A stretch of 64,000 nt of DNA from Lachnospiraceae bacterium OM04-12BH. Its GTDB lineage: Bacteria > Bacillota > Clostridia > Lachnospirales > Lachnospiraceae. Under the pieces are notes generated by a model. That model was not told the origin of the DNA, searched no databases, and worked only from the letters and a program-made list of their open reading frames with translations. Below are positions 27,697-35,944 of the stretch, piece by piece. Location: positions 3,016-67,015 of the forward strand of contig QULQ01000002.1 of the NCBI GenBank assembly GCA_003490145.1, given 5' to 3'. A program made the translations under genes and the position numbers. Positions within the stretch are counted from its first letter, which is position 1, and each line of letters begins with the position of its first letter.

Positions 27697-28805
27697 TTAA
27701 AATATTCGGTCAGGATTGCTGCAGCCCGTTCATGGGAGGCAGGACCCGGGTGTGCATGTGCACCGAGGTTGTCCGGTGTGGAATCCGGAAGCTGCAGGAA
27801 AGCAACATTGGAATCACCGGTTTCATTACGGTAGGTATTCATGGCTTCTGTGATAGCAAGAGTCAGATCATAACCAAGCATGCCGTAAGCCCATACGATA
27901 TGCGAAGATTCATTGTGCTTTCTGAGCATCTTCAGAAAATCAATGACAGCCTGTTCAAACTTCAGAAGGTCTTCCCTGTTATAGGTACCGTCTGGATTCT
28001 TGCGTTGCTTGCAGACTTCACCGGTTTCAGGAATGGTGAAAGGAGGCTGTTCAAAAGCAGAGGCATCATTGGTACCAAGATTTACCACAATAGCGTCTGG
28101 CACCCAGCTACGGAAATCGTAGGGTTTGAATACACCGAGGGATTCGTTGAATTCTCCGCCGCACAGACCACACAGGGCTTCATAGCGGGAAGGGATATTG
28201 TGCCTTGTATCATTGTCCCAGCCGCAGTAAACTCCCCAGCCACCCTGGGAAAAGAGATGATAGTCAGCATTCAGGGCATTGGCAGTCATGACGGCATAAT
28301 TCCGGCTGCTGCTCATATACATGGCAAGCCAGTCCGTATCCTCTTTGGCACCATAGGTACCTTCACCGGAGGTGATGCTGTCTCCGATAAATTCTATTTT
28401 ATAACGCTTTTCAGAGGTTGGAAGGAAAAAGCCATCTGTCTGAAAGCCTTTTACAAGAATGTGGCAGTCATCGTCTTCTGTCATGGACTGCAGCTCACGC
28501 ATGAATTTCATGTTTTTGACACTGTCCGGACTCATATTGCGGAACAGACAGATGGAATAGGAACCGGGCAGAAGCATCTGGCGGCTCATAAAGGAATTAT
28601 TCAGTGCTGTATAGATCCAGGGCTCGTGGAAATCACAGTCTACCTCTAGATCGATCCAAAGTTCAGAACCGGTTACATTGACCTCAATACCGCTTCCGTT
28701 AAAAAACAGGGGAAGAGGACACTGACCGGAAATATTTCTTCCGTGTACCTTATAATATTCTATTTCATTCAAAGAAAGGCTTTTCAGATTCTCATTTTTT
28801 TTCAC
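27678..28805 (-). CDS. SGNH/GDSL carbohydrate esterase, CE2-like
   Basis: 375 residues, no signal peptide. An N-terminal beta-sandwich (about 15-130, with FFNGSGIEVNVTGSELWIDL) precedes an SGNH hydrolase domain: GDSITSGEG with nucleophile Ser143, GTND at 244-247 and a C-terminal His-rich segment NLGAHAHPGP. This two-domain order resembles CE2 acetyl esterases, which remove acetyl groups from plant or host glycans, although those are often secreted. GTG 28805 follows AGGAGG with seven bases spacing. It is second in a minus-strand pair with the VanW gene, 30 bases downstream of it. Confidence 0.88.
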   Translation of the reverse strand: MKKNENLKSLSLNEIEYYKVHGRNISGQCPLPLFFNGSGIEVNVTGSELWIDLEVDCDFHEPWIYTALNNSFMSRQMLLPGSYSICLFRNMSPDSVKNMKFMRELQSMTEDDDCHILVKGFQTDGFFLPTSEKRYKIEFIGDSITSGEGTYGAKEDTDWLAMYMSSSRNYAVMTANALNADYHLFSQGGWGVYCGWDNDTRHNIPSRYEALCGLCGGEFNESLGVFKPYDFRSWVPDAIVVNLGTNDASAFEQPPFTIPETGEVCKQRKNPDGTYNREDLLKFEQAVIDFLKMLRKHNESSHIVWAYGMLGYDLTLAITEAMNTYRNETGDSNVAFLQLPDSTPDNLGAHAHPGPASHERAAAILTEYFKKKWEV

Positions 28806-28835
28806 AGGTATACCTCCTATTTAATAATCAAAAAT

Positions 28836-29705
28836 TCAGCCAGCCTTCACAATGCTTACAGTCAGAACTCCGTTGTCTGAAGAAGTCTGCAGCATAATGG
28901 GATAGCTGTAAGGATTGATAAAGGACAGATCCTTGTATCCCTCTACGATCGCAGCATCCAGTCCTCTTGGAACATAGTCAACAGGAAGGGAATGCAGATA
29001 ATGGGAAGCAGCCGGGATATCAGCAACTACCATGGCTGCATACAGAGTAGAGGATACCTGACAGATACCTCCGCCTACACTGGTAACCACTCTGCCGCTG
29101 GCAAAGGAAGGCGCTTCCACATAACCGTTTGCAGTGGTTCTCGTACCTACGGAAGTGCTGTAGGAGAAACGTCCGCCTGCAGGGATCACAAGTCCATTAA
29201 TACGGGAAGCGGACAGGATCACATTGGTGGCGCGGGCCTCTGTGGTATCAAAGATTGTGGTATAGCTTCCAAGAACACCTTCTGCTAAGCCTTTACCGGC
29301 ATCAAAAACAGCCTTTCTGTTTTCTGCTTTGCCATTTGTGATGTAATGACGGTAATAAGAGGGAAGATCTGTACCGTAAACGGCCATCAGATCAGGGTTC
29401 TGACACATATAAGCCTTCAGATTGAATTGGGCATTGCCGTTCCGTCCTTCTGCCATCCCGGTCTTGATGAAATGGGAAAGCAAAGCGGCAGGGTCATTGC
29501 CGATAGAAGTCTGCAGATCCGGATAGGTCTGATAGTAATAATCAGCGTCAAACACAGCGGAATAGTCTGTAATCTGAGAAACCGCACCGGCAGATATTGT
29601 CTGCGCAGCAGGCGCTGCGTTTACCGGAAGCAGAGGAGCGGCTGACAGAGAAAGAACTGCAGCGCCTGTCAGGACAGGCAGGGTAACACGTAAATTATGT
29701 TTCAT
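28836..29705 (-). CDS. Secreted VanW-domain protein with two N-terminal repeats
   Basis: 289 residues. A signal peptide spans about 1-30 (ending VNAAPA). Two ~36-residue repeats follow (about 52-87 and 95-130) sharing Y-x4-PDL-x4-G-x-D, H-[FY]-I-x2-G-x-AE-x-R. The VanW domain covers about 146-285 with the core VGGGICQVSSTLY. VanW domains are found in cell-envelope proteins of Gram-positives; the biochemical role is unknown. The repeats look like a wall- or sugar-binding module (inference). ATG 29705 follows AAAGGAAG. Confidence 0.88.
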   Translation of the reverse strand: MKHNLRVTLPVLTGAAVLSLSAAPLLPVNAAPAAQTISAGAVSQITDYSAVFDADYYYQTYPDLQTSIGNDPAALLSHFIKTGMAEGRNGNAQFNLKAYMCQNPDLMAVYGTDLPSYYRHYITNGKAENRKAVFDAGKGLAEGVLGSYTTIFDTTEARATNVILSASRINGLVIPAGGRFSYSTSVGTRTTANGYVEAPSFASGRVVTSVGGGICQVSSTLYAAMVVADIPAASHYLHSLPVDYVPRGLDAAIVEGYKDLSFINPYSYPIMLQTSSDNGVLTVSIVKAG

Positions 29706-29814
29706 AGGAATGCTTCCTTTCTTTTGGATGGTGCAGAGTAAACAAATGCGCCAGGAGCGCCATGAATACCTGCTGGATGTATATGGGTATCAGGATAAAA
29801 AAGTGCATGCAAAG

Positions 29815-29885
29815 AGCGGGTGATGGGAATCGAACCCACGTATCCAGCTTGGAAGGCTGGTGTTCTACCATTGAACTACACCCGC
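29815..29885 (-). tRNA. tRNA-Gly (TCC)
   Basis: On the minus strand: acceptor GCGGGTG/CACCCGC, anticodon loop CTTCCAA (anticodon TCC), T loop TTCGATT, discriminator T. 71 nt, no encoded CCA. Confidence 0.97.
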
Positions 29886-29924
29886 ATATCAGATATGTTA
29901 TTACAATTCTCACGAACAGATGTT

Positions 29925-29953
29925 ATCATACCACAGAAGAACCTGAAAGTCAA
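29925..29953 (-). promoter_or_regulatory. Promoter of tRNA-Gly
   Basis: Reading the minus strand: TTGACT (29953-29948), 17-bp spacer, TATGAT (29930-29925). The tRNA begins about 32 bases after the expected start point. No clear terminator was seen before the VanW gene, so the tRNA transcript may read on into it. Confidence 0.75.
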
Positions 29954-30004
29954 CGAAAAAATTGAATAAAAGATTGTAGATTGTAGGAAAAAGGTGCAGA
30001 AAAA

Positions 30005-30033
30005 TTGACATATGGGTACGATGTTCTTACAAT
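30005..30033 (+). promoter_or_regulatory. Promoter of the chemoreceptor gene
   Basis: TTGACA (30005-30010), 17-bp spacer, TACAAT (30028-30033), 36 bases before the start codon. It is a sigma-70-type, not a sigma-28-type, promoter. Confidence 0.8.
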
Positions 30034-30069
30034 AGAGATAACTAAAATTTCAAAGGGGATGGGTTAAAA

Positions 30070-31560
30070 ATGAGTTTAAAAGAAAAGCATGCATTCAGTG
30101 AGAAGCAGCTTGTAAATCAGAGGTTTCTGGTATGTTACGGATCCGTGATCGGCATTCTGCTTCTGGCGTATATCGGGGAGTACATCAAGGGTAACAGGAC
30201 ACCTGGTTATCTGGCGGTATTCTGTACCATTATGATGATCCCGTTTCTTGCATGCATGATCCTGTATTTTGTGAAGAATAAGGAAAGTGCAGCGATCAAA
30301 TACATAGGAATGGGCGGCTTTCTGATCCTGTATGCCTATGTAATGTTTACATCAGACAGTATCATCGCATTTGTTTACATTCTTCCCATGCTGACGGCGA
30401 TCACGCTTTTCCAGAATGGAAAGTTCAGTCTTGGAGCCGGATCACTGGCAGTTGCTATCAATGTATTTTATATTGTGGAAGAAGTGGGAAACGGCAGGGC
30501 AGACAGCAGTTCCATCATCAATTATGAAATTGCCCTGGCAGCAGTGCTTCTTGTGGATGTGTTCTGTATCGTATCCTCCAGAAATCTGGAGAGGATCAGC
30601 AATTTCAGGATGGCGCAGATTTCTGAGGAAAAAGAGCATACCGGGGAGATCCTGGAGAATATGACTTCCACCACCGGTGAGCTGATCGAAAAGATCACTG
30701 CTATTGATGCGCAGTCCAAGGATATGGAGTCCCAGGGTGAAAACAGCAAAAATGCGATCGAAGAGATCGTGACCGGAGCCAATGACCTGGCACAGACGAT
30801 CCAGAAGCAGCTTGAAATGACAGAAAATATCGGTGTGCAGACGGACAATGCAGTACAGATTTCGGACAGGATCAGTGAGAAATTCCAGACCACACTGAAG
30901 ATCACGGAAGAAGGCAATCAGGATATCGGACAGCTCCGGGCAGCGTCAGCTCAGACAGAGAGTGCGGGCGGCGAAGTCAGTGCGACCATGAACACATTGC
31001 TTGAACAGATCGAGGAAGCCAATAAGATCCTGCAGATGATCGCCGGTATCACGACACAGACCACGCTTCTTGCGCTCAACGCAAGTATAGAGGCTGCACA
31101 TGCAGGCGAAGCTGGCAAGGGCTTTGCGGTAGTTGCAGATGAGATCAAGAATCTGGCAGCAGGCACAGAGCAGGCAACCCAGCAGATCAAGGACATTCTG
31201 GCACAGCTTACAGAGCAGGCAGATGCTGCCGGAAGAAGTGTAGGCAGCCTTGTGGAGACGAATAAGGCGCAGGCAGAGCTTGTGGAGAAGACAGGTGAGG
31301 CCTTTGCAAGGATCAAAAAGGACATTGACCAGGTTTCAGCTGACATGGCAGAACAGACTACTGGTATGGGTCAGGTCAAGGACAGCAACCATGAGATCGT
31401 ACAGTACGTGGAGAACTTAAGTGCATTCAGTGAAGAGCTGCTGGCAAATATCGAGAATACAAGAACCCTGACAGATGGTATGATCCAGGGAACCAAGCAG
31501 ATCAGCGACATGCTGGATGAGACCAAGAAAGAAGTAGAACTATTGAAGACCATGGTGTAG
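30070..31560 (+). CDS. Methyl-accepting chemotaxis protein with multi-helix membrane sensor
   Basis: 496 residues. The first ~190 residues hold about six hydrophobic segments instead of the usual periplasmic sensor between two helices, and no clear HAMP domain follows. The cytoplasmic signalling hairpin carries the conserved tip [20 protein letters not shown] near residue 333, then AVVADEIKNLA. It should sense a membrane-related or intracellular cue and control CheA. No other chemotaxis gene is adjacent. ATG 30070 follows AAAGGGGATGGG, with its own promoter. Confidence 0.9.
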   Translation: MSLKEKHAFSEKQLVNQRFLVCYGSVIGILLLAYIGEYIKGNRTPGYLAVFCTIMMIPFLACMILYFVKNKESAAIKYIGMGGFLILYAYVMFTSDSIIAFVYILPMLTAITLFQNGKFSLGAGSLAVAINVFYIVEEVGNGRADSSSIINYEIALAAVLLVDVFCIVSSRNLERISNFRMAQISEEKEHTGEILENMTSTTGELIEKITAIDAQSKDMESQGENSKNAIEEIVTGANDLAQTIQKQLEMTENIGVQTDNAVQISDRISEKFQTTLKITEEGNQDIGQLRAASAQTESAGGEVSATMNTLLEQIEEANKILQMIAGITTQTTLLALNASIEAAHAGEAGKGFAVVADEIKNLAAGTEQATQQIKDILAQLTEQADAAGRSVGSLVETNKAQAELVEKTGEAFARIKKDIDQVSADMAEQTTGMGQVKDSNHEIVQYVENLSAFSEELLANIENTRTLTDGMIQGTKQISDMLDETKKEVELLKTMV

Positions 31561-31628
31561 TGGAGGACAGCAGAAGAAACAGGCGGTGTCAGAGTCCGGC
31601 CACGGATGAAGAGGCATAAGCTGCAGAT

Positions 31629-31666
31629 AAAAAGGAAACCGGTCAGACGGTGATGCTGCCGGTTTC
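31629..31666 (-). terminator. Terminator of the lipoprotein gene
   Basis: On the minus strand GAAACCGG...CCGGTTTC forms an 8-bp stem, extended by CAG/CTG inside, followed by CTTTTTATC. The gene's stop codon is in the stem-loop. Confidence 0.7.
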
Positions 31667-32308
31667 GGAATCATAGGCCAGATAAAGGTGGACACCATCT
31701 TCAGTGTAGGTTTCCACAGGAAGCTCGATATCGTAGGTAACCCCTTCTGTGGTTTCCAGTGTAAGCATCCAGGGTGTGTTTTCTGCATTTCGTTTGATCT
31801 GGAGTCCTGTCAGGGACTGGGTCGGAGAAAGACTTTCAAGTCCGGAGAGGATATTGATACGGGCTCCTGCACTGTCCTTCTGATAGAGGGAGATCAGATC
31901 GAAGGAAAAAGAAGTATTATTGGTCAGAGAAAGAGGAATAGCTGTCAGTTCGGCGGCATCCTCTTCTTTTTTTGTATTTCCAAGCTGTGCAAGATAATCC
32001 TGATAGGATGCGATCAGCGTATCCATTGTGGACATCAGCAGGGTGATCTCCTCCTCTGACATGTCTTTCAGGTTATAGGACTGTATGGTATTCAGGTCAT
32101 CCTGCAGGACGGAAAGCGCTTCGTCATAGGAATCATCCTCTACCTCACGATGAGCCTCTACCACCTCGTTGTGGATCTTTACAAGCTCGGCATACTTGCC
32201 CTGCGCGGCGGACAGCACTTCATCAGAGGGGCTGCAGCCTGCGAGAAGGATAAGAAGGCATGAAAGGATTAGAAGGGATGGAAGGGTATGCTTATAAAAA
32301 TGTATCAT
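31643..32308 (-). CDS. Uncharacterised lipoprotein
   Basis: 221 residues. A lipoprotein signal peptide ends at lipobox LAGC (Cys25). An acidic helical stretch (about 30-110, rich in Glu and Asp) is followed by a beta-rich C-terminal domain containing two LTGLQIKR/LETTEGV-type strands. I do not recognise the family. It lies 44 bases downstream of the RpiR gene on the same strand and may be co-transcribed. The nearest AGGAG is 15 bases from the ATG, longer than ideal, so expression may be weak or the start slightly different. Confidence 0.75.
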   Translation of the reverse strand: MIHFYKHTLPSLLILSCLLILLAGCSPSDEVLSAAQGKYAELVKIHNEVVEAHREVEDDSYDEALSVLQDDLNTIQSYNLKDMSEEEITLLMSTMDTLIASYQDYLAQLGNTKKEEDAAELTAIPLSLTNNTSFSFDLISLYQKDSAGARINILSGLESLSPTQSLTGLQIKRNAENTPWMLTLETTEGVTYDIELPVETYTEDGVHLYLAYDSETGSITV

Positions 32309-32352
32309 AGTTGTTCTGTTAATCTCCTGAAAAGCTTTTTAATCTTTGATAC

Positions 32353-33204
32353 CTATAATAATTTGGTCGCAACAGCGGCGCTGGTTTTAATGCGGGAGAT
32401 ATTTACCAGCTCACGATTGTCAAGTGAATACCGGAGGATCAAGGCTTCAGCAACAAAGAGTTCGGCAACCTTGATCGGAATGCTGCCGCCATCAAGGGGG
32501 GCTTCCAGTGCACCGCATAACAGAACCACATCCGCAAGAGCGGTTCCGGGTGCATCTGCGTAGTGAGTGATCAAAATGATCTTTGCGCCGGTTTTCCTCG
32601 CAATAGAAAGCGTATCCATCATATCACGGGTTGCACCGGAATAGGAAACAAATAATATCACATCTTCAGAACTCATCAGACTTGCGGTCAAAACCTGCAG
32701 GTGATTGTCTCCGCAGGTGTGAAATTTGTTTGAGATCGTAGAGAGCCTTGCCCAAATGTCGTGAGCGAGGATCAGGCTTCCACCCTGTCCCATACAATAC
32801 ACATTTCTAGCACGCTGTAAAAGCAGGGCGGCCTGATCTACCGCTTCCGGACTTAGAAGACTCAGCGTGCTTGCGATGGCAGACTGAAAGGACAGATTTA
32901 TGTTTTCACACAAAGCAGCGGTATCTGTTGAAAAATCCAAATCATATGAAACGGAAGCCGAAATTGGAGCAGCATTTGCCTGAGCCAATGCGATCTTCAT
33001 TTCATTATAGCCCTCAAAGCCAAGCTGCTTGCAGAAACGATAGATCGTTGCTTCTGCCATGTTGCAATTTCTGGCAAGCGAAGAAATAGACAGAAATTGT
33101 GCTTCCTCTGGGTGCTGTATCAGATACTCGGCAATGATGATACCAGATTTTGTAAGAGATAACTGCTTTTCGTGCAGCAGATCCCAAAAGTTTTTATGTG
33201 CCAT
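32353..33204 (-). CDS. MurR/RpiR-family regulator, probable repressor of the sialic acid operon
   Basis: 283 residues. An N-terminal RpiR helix-turn-helix domain (about 1-77, with SISSLARNCNMAEATIYRFCKQLGFEGY) is followed by a SIS sugar-phosphate-binding domain (about 125-250, YCMGQGGSLILAHD and FVSYSGATRDMMD). It is divergent from the ABC transporter/nan operon. RpiR proteins control sialic acid genes in several bacteria, with amino-sugar phosphates as effectors. ATG 33204 has AAGGA eight bases upstream; an ATG three codons earlier abuts that site. Two identical-type palindromes in the divergent region are likely its operators. Confidence 0.9.
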   Translation of the reverse strand: MAHKNFWDLLHEKQLSLTKSGIIIAEYLIQHPEEAQFLSISSLARNCNMAEATIYRFCKQLGFEGYNEMKIALAQANAAPISASVSYDLDFSTDTAALCENINLSFQSAIASTLSLLSPEAVDQAALLLQRARNVYCMGQGGSLILAHDIWARLSTISNKFHTCGDNHLQVLTASLMSSEDVILFVSYSGATRDMMDTLSIARKTGAKIILITHYADAPGTALADVVLLCGALEAPLDGGSIPIKVAELFVAEALILRYSLDNRELVNISRIKTSAAVATKLL

Positions 33205-33245
33205 GATAGTCATCCTTTGATTTTGGTTGAGTATATATCAACATC

Positions 33246-33274
33246 ATTATATAAGAAAAGAAAACACAAGACAA
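33246..33274 (-). promoter_or_regulatory. Promoter of the RpiR gene
   Basis: On the minus strand TTGTCT (33274-33269), 17-bp spacer and TATAAT (33251-33246). A perfect 15-bp palindrome lies upstream of it at 33293-33307. Confidence 0.65.
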
Positions 33275-33292
33275 TAGTGAAATTCTTACTTT

Positions 33293-33307
33293 TGAAAATA
33301 ATTTTCA
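33293..33307. promoter_or_regulatory. Candidate RpiR operator 1
   Basis: TGAAAATAATTTTCA is a perfect palindrome around a central A. It is followed after 3 bases by a further TGAAAT half-site. The same arrangement is repeated at 33433, with one end base changed. Confidence 0.65.
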
Positions 33308-33423
33308 TTCTGAAATGAAACAAAAACCAGCAAGATATACAAAACATACAAAAACACAAATAGATAATCAGGTAATTAGTAAAAATATATATAAATAATA
33401 ATGGTAATTGTGAAAATTGCATA

Positions 33424-33452
33424 TGGACAAAATGAAAATTATTTTCTAAAAT
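33424..33452 (+). promoter_or_regulatory. Promoter of the ABC/nan operon with candidate RpiR operator 2 in its spacer
   Basis: TGGACA (33424-33429), 17-bp spacer and TAAAAT (33447-33452). The spacer holds TGAAAATTATTTTCT (33433-33447), the second copy of the palindrome at 33293. A repressor bound there would block RNA polymerase directly. The start codon is 62 bases beyond the -10 box. Confidence 0.72.
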
Positions 33453-33514
33453 GAAATAAAGATGAAACACTTGTTATGTTGACAATGAAAAGAAGAAAAG
33501 GAGAGGTAAGAGCT

Positions 33515-34918
33515 ATGAAAAAGAAATTGATTTCTACCATTATGGTAGGTGCAATGGTTGCCGGCCTTATGGCTGGATGCGGAGTAGAGGCAACGGGTGA
33601 AAAGCCTGCCAATACTCCTGATAAGCAGGAAGCAGAAGCTGCTCCTGACAAGCAGGAGACAGAAGATACTGCTAAAGAGGAGACCGGCGATTCAGTAAGT
33701 GCAGATATCACTTTGTGGACTTATCCGATCGGTAACTGGGGAAATTCAGCAACTGTTGATACCATGCTGGCTGATTTCAATAAAGAGTATCCGGACATTC
33801 ATGTATCTGTTGAGTATCTGGATTATGCAAATGGTGATGATCAGGTCAATACAGCGATTGAAGGTGGACAGGCACCGGATCTTATTATGGAAGGACCGGA
33901 ACGTCTTGTGGCAAATTGGGGTGCAAAGGGTCTGATGGTAGATCTTTCAGACATTTTAGATGACGCAGGTAAATCGGAGATTTACGCATCTGTATTGTCA
34001 GCCTGCCAGACATCTGATGGAAAGCTCTTTGAGTATCCCCTGTGTATGACAGCTCATTGTATGGCGATCAACAAAACTGTATTTGAGAAAGCTGGTGCAA
34101 TGCAGTATGTAGATGAGGAAACTCATACATGGACAACAGAAAACTTCTTAAAAGCCATTCAGGCTGTATATGACTACACAGGACAGACAGTTGGTGCTGT
34201 TTTCTGTGGAGGACAAGGTGGAGACCAGGGTACAAGAGCTTTGATCAACAACCTCTATGGTGGAACATTTACAGATGCCGGCCATACAAAATACACAGCA
34301 GATGATGAAGCAAACGTAAAGGCTATCGAAACACTTGCAAATACAAAGGGACTGAATTTTGATGCATCACTTCAGGGTGGTGACGAGATCAATCTGTTCC
34401 GTCAGGGACAGTTAAATGTAGCATTTTGCTGGAATATCGCTATGCAGCTTTATTCCGATGAAAGCAACGATGCCGGATTCACCAATAACGGTGATGAGGT
34501 TCTGTTTATGGCATTCCCTTCAGAGAAGGCTACCGATACGAAGCTTTGCGGTGGTATTTGGGGATTTGGAGTATTTGACAATGGAGATGCTGACAAGATT
34601 GCAGCTTCTAAGATCTTTATCCAGTACATGGCTGACAGCGCAGAAGGAACACCTTCAGCAGTGCTTTCTTCTACATACTTCCCGGTACGTGATGCTGTAG
34701 CCGGTTCTGATCTAACAAACCTTTACGGCGATGTTCCGACTATGAGCGCTTATAGCACATTGATGCAGTATCTTGGTGATTACTATCAGGTAACACCGGG
34801 CTGGGCAGAGGCTCGTACTGCTTGGTGGAATATGTTACAGCAGGTAGGCTCTGGTGCGGATGTTAAGGCAGCTGTAGATGAGTTTGTTGCAACAGCAAAT
34901 GCGGCCGCTGCCAAGTAA
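33515..34918 (+). CDS. ABC sugar-binding lipoprotein, probable sialic acid binder
   Basis: 467 residues. A signal peptide ends in lipobox MAGC (Cys22). A ~35-residue acidic linker with two PDKQE-type repeats follows, then a family 1 extracellular solute-binding domain (ADITLWTYPIGNWGN, AIEGGQAPDLIMEGPERLV, ending with the KIFIQYMADS helix). It delivers the sugar to the two permeases encoded next. The linked nanA, nanE and nanK genes point to sialic acid or a derivative such as 2,7-anhydro-Neu5Ac (inference). No ATPase subunit is encoded here, so a shared MsmK/MalK-type ATPase is expected. ATG 33515 follows GGAGAGG. Confidence 0.9.
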   Translation: MKKKLISTIMVGAMVAGLMAGCGVEATGEKPANTPDKQEAEAAPDKQETEDTAKEETGDSVSADITLWTYPIGNWGNSATVDTMLADFNKEYPDIHVSVEYLDYANGDDQVNTAIEGGQAPDLIMEGPERLVANWGAKGLMVDLSDILDDAGKSEIYASVLSACQTSDGKLFEYPLCMTAHCMAINKTVFEKAGAMQYVDEETHTWTTENFLKAIQAVYDYTGQTVGAVFCGGQGGDQGTRALINNLYGGTFTDAGHTKYTADDEANVKAIETLANTKGLNFDASLQGGDEINLFRQGQLNVAFCWNIAMQLYSDESNDAGFTNNGDEVLFMAFPSEKATDTKLCGGIWGFGVFDNGDADKIAASKIFIQYMADSAEGTPSAVLSSTYFPVRDAVAGSDLTNLYGDVPTMSAYSTLMQYLGDYYQVTPGWAEARTAWWNMLQQVGSGADVKAAVDEFVATANAAAAK

Positions 34919-34947
34919 GGCAGGTTCGTGTAATCGTATTTGACACG

Positions 34948-34988
34948 AATCCCCCTTCTCAAAGGAATTCCAGAGGAGGGGGATTTTT
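34948..34988 (+). terminator. Attenuating terminator between binding protein and permease genes
   Basis: AATCCCCCTTCTC (34948-34960) pairs with GAGGAGGGGGATT (34973-34985) over 13 bp with one wobble, followed by a T run. A smaller hairpin TTCGTGT/ACACGAA (34925-34949) abuts it. Such partial terminators commonly raise binding-protein levels above those of the permeases. Confidence 0.8.
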
Positions 34989-35018
34989 CGAGAAAAAGTT
35001 GAAAGGATGGTGCTTTTC

Positions 35019-35927
35019 ATGAAATCAGAGGTGAAACCATCAAAACGCAGTCGTGCACTGGTGCGAAAGGAAACGGCCGATGCATATCTGTTTTTACTTC
35101 CAAGCCTGATTTTCTTCCTCGGCTTTGTGATTTTCCCGATTGTATTATGTGTATGGACAAGCTTTTTTGATTCTACGATGAACGCAAAGGATGTGTTCAT
35201 TGGCCTGTCAAATTACAGGGAGCTGTTTCAGGATAAAATCTTTTTAGGCGCATTAAAAAATACCTTTATTATTGTAGTGGTTTCCGTGCCATTTACCTGC
35301 ATCTTTTCTTTGTGGGTAGCGTCCGTGATTGTTGAATTAAAGGGATGGGCAACTTCATTATTTAGAATAGTATTCTATCTTCCTGTTGTTACCGGTTCTG
35401 TTGCTGTAACAGTTGTATGGAAGTGGATGTTTAATAATTATTATGGGATCTTTAACTATCTGGGTAATAAAATGGGACTTATTGACCAGAATATTAACTG
35501 GCTTGGAGATGCCAGATATGCTCTGGGCTGTATTATCCTGATCCTTCTTACTACATCTGTGGGGCAGCCGATCGTGCTGTATGTTTCTGCGCTCGGCAAC
35601 GTAGATGCATCTCTGATAGAGTCTGCAAATGTGGATGGGGCAACACATCTGCAGGCCTTCTGGAAGATCAAATGGCCACAGATTATGCCGACAACACTGT
35701 ATATTGTGGTTATCACAACCATCAACAGTTTCCAGTGCTTTGCATTGATCCAGCTGTTGACCTCCGGTGGACCAAACCACAGTACAGATACGATCATGTA
35801 CTACATTTATTATTCTGCATTTAAGCTTTATCGTTATGGGTATGGCGACGCGATGGGTGTTGTGCTTGCGATTATCATCGCTATCTTGTCAGCCATTCAG
35901 TTTAAGATGGGCAGCAGCAATGATTAG
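35019..35927 (+). CDS. ABC sugar transporter permease 1
   Basis: 302 residues with six membrane helices, family 1 sugar permease. The EAA loop that contacts the ATPase reads ESANVDGATHLQAFWKIKWP. N-terminal ADAYLFLLPSLIFFLGFVIFP is the typical first helix. It follows the binding protein after a terminator and precedes the second permease by 17 bases. ATG 35019 is chosen; a GGTG site lies six bases upstream, whereas ATG 35007 abuts AAGG. Confidence 0.92.
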   Translation: MKSEVKPSKRSRALVRKETADAYLFLLPSLIFFLGFVIFPIVLCVWTSFFDSTMNAKDVFIGLSNYRELFQDKIFLGALKNTFIIVVVSVPFTCIFSLWVASVIVELKGWATSLFRIVFYLPVVTGSVAVTVVWKWMFNNYYGIFNYLGNKMGLIDQNINWLGDARYALGCIILILLTTSVGQPIVLYVSALGNVDASLIESANVDGATHLQAFWKIKWPQIMPTTLYIVVITTINSFQCFALIQLLTSGGPNHSTDTIMYYIYYSAFKLYRYGYGDAMGVVLAIIIAILSAIQFKMGSSND

Positions 35928-35944
35928 GAAGGAGGATATCGGAG

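Noticed and set aside
27732..28649. 305-codon plus-strand frame opposite the CE2-like esterase
   Set aside because: The minus strand encodes clear SGNH motifs and has AGGAGG; the plus frame lacks a ribosome site and recognisable domains.
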